A stretch of 25,367 nucleotides of DNA from an uncultured Flavobacteriaceae bacterium. GTDB lineage: Bacteria; Bacteroidota; Bacteroidia; Flavobacteriales; Flavobacteriaceae. This document shows, one piece after another, positions 24,105-25,367 of this stretch. A program made the translations under genes and the position numbers. The notes beneath the pieces were generated by a model that was not told the origin of the DNA, ran no database searches, and saw nothing but the letters and a program-made list of their open reading frames with translations. The stretch lies in NCBI GenBank assembly GCA_947311815.1, contig CAMZMA010000186.1, forward strand, positions 1-25,367. Direction: 5' to 3'. The stretch's first letter is position 1, and the number at the start of each line of letters is the position of its first letter.

Positions 24105-24767
24105 ATGAAAGATACTAAATTACTTACATATTTAGAGGGTTTTGTAACCGATAAACGAAAAAAACTCTTTAAAAAAATTCTAGAAAATAGAACCAGACAT
24201 TTTACAGTAGTTTTAGAAGATATTTATCAACCACATAATTCGAGTGCGGTAGTAAGAACCTGCGATATTTTTGGGGTACAAGATATTCATGTTATTGAAA
24301 ATAAATATGTAAATAAAGTATCTCGATATGTAGCAAAGGGATCACAAAAATGGTTAGATTTTTATCGCTATCGTTCTGATGGCGATAACACGAAAGATTG
24401 TATCGAAAACTTGCGCAATAAAGGGTATCAAATTATTGCTACAACACCTCATAATGATTCTTGTTTACTATCGGATTTTGATATTAGTAAAAAAACGGCG
24501 TTTGTATTTGGCGTAGAAAAAGAGGGCGTTTCTGATACGATTTTAGAAGCAGCAGACGGGTTTTTAAAAATCCCGATGGTTGGTTTTACCGAGAGTTTAA
24601 ATATTTCTGTAGCGGCAGCAATTATTTTACAAGATGCAACTACTAAATTAAGAAACTCTGAGGTAGATTGGCAATTATCATCCAAAGAAAAAGAAATTAT
24701 TTACCTAAATTGGATTGAAAAATCTATAAAAAGTATTGATAAGATTAAGGCTCTTTTGTTAGAATAA
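24105..24767 (+). CDS. trmH: TrmH-type SPOUT RNA 2'-O-methyltransferase (tRNA Gm18 candidate)
   Basis: 220-residue cytoplasmic enzyme of the SpoU/TrmH family, which methylates the ribose of a guanosine in RNA from S-adenosylmethionine. The three family motifs are present: motif 1 NSSAVVRTCDIFGV (45-58, with N45 and catalytic R51), motif 2 FGVEKEGVS (135-143) and motif 3 IPMVGFTESLNISVA (156-170), the last two building the trefoil-knot SAM site. The N-terminal RKKLFKKILENRTRHFTVVLEDIYQPHN and a C-terminal helical extension of about 45 residues are as in tRNA (guanosine-18) methyltransferase TrmH rather than the rRNA enzyme RlmB, which has an N-terminal L30e-like domain. It is unrelated to the amino-sugar genes. 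No terminator is visible after it. Confidence 0.88.
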   Translation: MKDTKLLTYLEGFVTDKRKKLFKKILENRTRHFTVVLEDIYQPHNSSAVVRTCDIFGVQDIHVIENKYVNKVSRYVAKGSQKWLDFYRYRSDGDNTKDCIENLRNKGYQIIATTPHNDSCLLSDFDISKKTAFVFGVEKEGVSDTILEAADGFLKIPMVGFTESLNISVAAAIILQDATTKLRNSEVDWQLSSKEKEIIYLNWIEKSIKSIDKIKALLLE

Positions 24768-24831
24768 TAAAGATGTTAAATAAATGTTAATAACAAAAAA
24801 TCAAAAAAGAGTTTAAACTGTATTTTTATTC

Positions 24832-24839
24832 TATTTTTG
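24832..24839 (+). promoter_or_regulatory. Candidate -7 promoter box for the TonB-dependent receptor
   Basis: TATTTTTG is an exact TAnnTTTG match, 43 bp before the ATG at 24883. A TTT at 24812-24814 is the best -33 candidate but is 17 bases away, slightly short. The remainder of the gap (24768-24882) is A+T-rich and otherwise featureless. Confidence 0.45.
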
Positions 24840-24882
24840 TGTACATTTTTTAATAAAATAACCTTTTAAAAACAACAAAAAA

Positions 24883-25239
24883 ATGAAAAAAAAGTACTTA
24901 TTAATAATGCTATTTTTTGGTATTATTTCAACCTCGTTTTCTCAAGTTACAACAGCCTCTTTAAGAGGTGTAGTTGCTACTAGTAACGGAGAAACATTAC
25001 CAGGTGCAAGCGTGTTAGCAATACACGTTCCTTCTGGTACGCAATACGGTACAGAAACACAATCAAACGGGGCATTTAACATCCCAAACATGCGTGTTGG
25101 CGGGCCTTATAAAATTGTAGCCAGTTATATTGGTTATAAAGAAAAAACATTTGAAAATGTATTTCTTAAAATTGGAGAAAAGCTAAAATTAAACTTCAAA
25201 TTAAGTGAAGAAGCTTCTCAATTAGACGAAATCGTTATT
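24883..25239 (+). CDS. Oar-like TonB-dependent receptor, N-terminal part only (truncated by the window-end foldback)
   Basis: Signal peptide MKKKYLLIMLFFGIISTSFSQ (1-21), then a carboxypeptidase-like regulatory domain (about 24-108) with LRGVVATSNGETLPGASVLAI, PSGTQYGTETQSNGAFNIPN, MRVGGPYKIVASYIGY and EASQLDEIVI. The SGTQYGT...G.F.IPNMRVGGPY pattern is that of Oar-type receptors, normally about 1000 residues or more, with a plug and barrel following. Only 119 residues are genuine: from codon 120 the sequence is the exact reverse complement of codons further upstream, so the apparent protein continuing to 25329 (ending ANTHVWDVKCPV) is antisense of itself and should not be annotated. The substrate is unknown. 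It is independent of the SusCD locus. Confidence 0.8.
25025..25152 (+). repeat. Inverted repeat, left arm (128 bp)
   Basis: Reverse complement of 25240-25367 with no mismatch that I could find over 128 bases. The arms are separated by 87 bp (25153-25239). Identity stops abruptly at 25152/25240. The arm lies inside the receptor coding sequence. Confidence 0.95.
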
Positions 25240-25367
25240 AAATGTTTTTTCTTTATAACCAATATAACTGGCTACAATTTTATAAGGCCCGCCAACACGC
25301 ATGTTTGGGATGTTAAATGCCCCGTTTGATTGTGTTTCTGTACCGTATTGCGTACCAGAAGGAACGT
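25240..25367 (-). repeat. Inverted repeat, right arm (128 bp), ending at the window edge
   Basis: Perfect inverted copy of 25025-25152, running to the last base of the window. It replaces the expected plug-domain coding sequence of the receptor, which suggests a foldback join rather than a natural gene structure. Confidence 0.95.

Noticed and set aside
25240..25329. C-terminal 29 codons of the apparent 148-residue ORF at 24883-25329
   Set aside because: They are read from the exact reverse complement of the same gene, so the sequence is not a genuine protein end. I ended the CDS at 25239.

Overview
The window looks like a chromosomal piece of a marine-type Flavobacteriaceae (Bacteroidota; Polaribacter/Tenacibaculum-like). 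It is strongly A+T rich, has a SusC/SusD pair, many short lipoprotein signals of the MKK...C type, TAnnTTTG-like -7 promoter boxes, almost no Shine-Dalgarno sequences, and several TTG starts. No rRNA, tRNA, CRISPR array, transposase or phage gene was seen. The species cannot be fixed from sequence reading alone.

Layout. 1-533 (+): the 3' end of an unidentified gene, then a small rhodanese, closed by two tandem bidirectional terminators (556-621). 669-6821 (-): a TlpA-like thioredoxin lipoprotein, a PabB-type aminodeoxychorismate synthase carrying an in-frame dispersed-repeat insertion, and a large CRTAC1/ASPIC-UnbV FG-GAP lipoprotein. 6926-16527 (-): an amino-sugar utilisation locus, read in transcription order as susC, susD, a possible attenuator, nagB fused to a PIG-L deacetylase-like domain, a GH20 beta-N-acetylhexosaminidase, an SMP-30-like lipoprotein, and a terminator. 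16717-18536 (+): a divergent LytS-type histidine kinase and LytTR response regulator. 18517-20492 (-): a sugar nucleotidyltransferase translationally coupled to a NahK-like kinase. 20675-23082 (+): a NagP-like sugar symporter and a NagX-like membrane protein. 23083-23367: a decayed intergenic stretch. 23368-24767: divergent sirtuin and TrmH-family methyltransferase genes. 24883-end: the first 119 codons of an Oar-like TonB-dependent receptor, which runs into a perfect inverted copy of itself at the very end of the window.

How the genes fit together. SusCD would bring a GlcNAc-containing oligosaccharide across the outer membrane. The GH20 enzyme would release GlcNAc in the periplasm, and NagP (with NagX) would take it into the cytoplasm. 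There it may be split between catabolism to fructose-6-phosphate (the NagB-PIG-L fusion) and salvage through a sugar-1-phosphate to a nucleotide sugar (NahK-like kinase plus nucleotidyltransferase). No stand-alone nagA or nagK is present. The susC promoter carries a 10-bp direct repeat with a 21-bp period just upstream of its -10 box, the geometry expected of a LytTR regulator site, so the adjacent two-component system is the natural candidate regulator.

Most of the window is ordinary for this lineage. The parts most worth a second look are the LytTR-type operator at susC, the fused deacetylase/deaminase in a locus lacking nagA, the dispersed repeat translated inside pabB, and the foldback at the window end, which is probably an assembly artefact.
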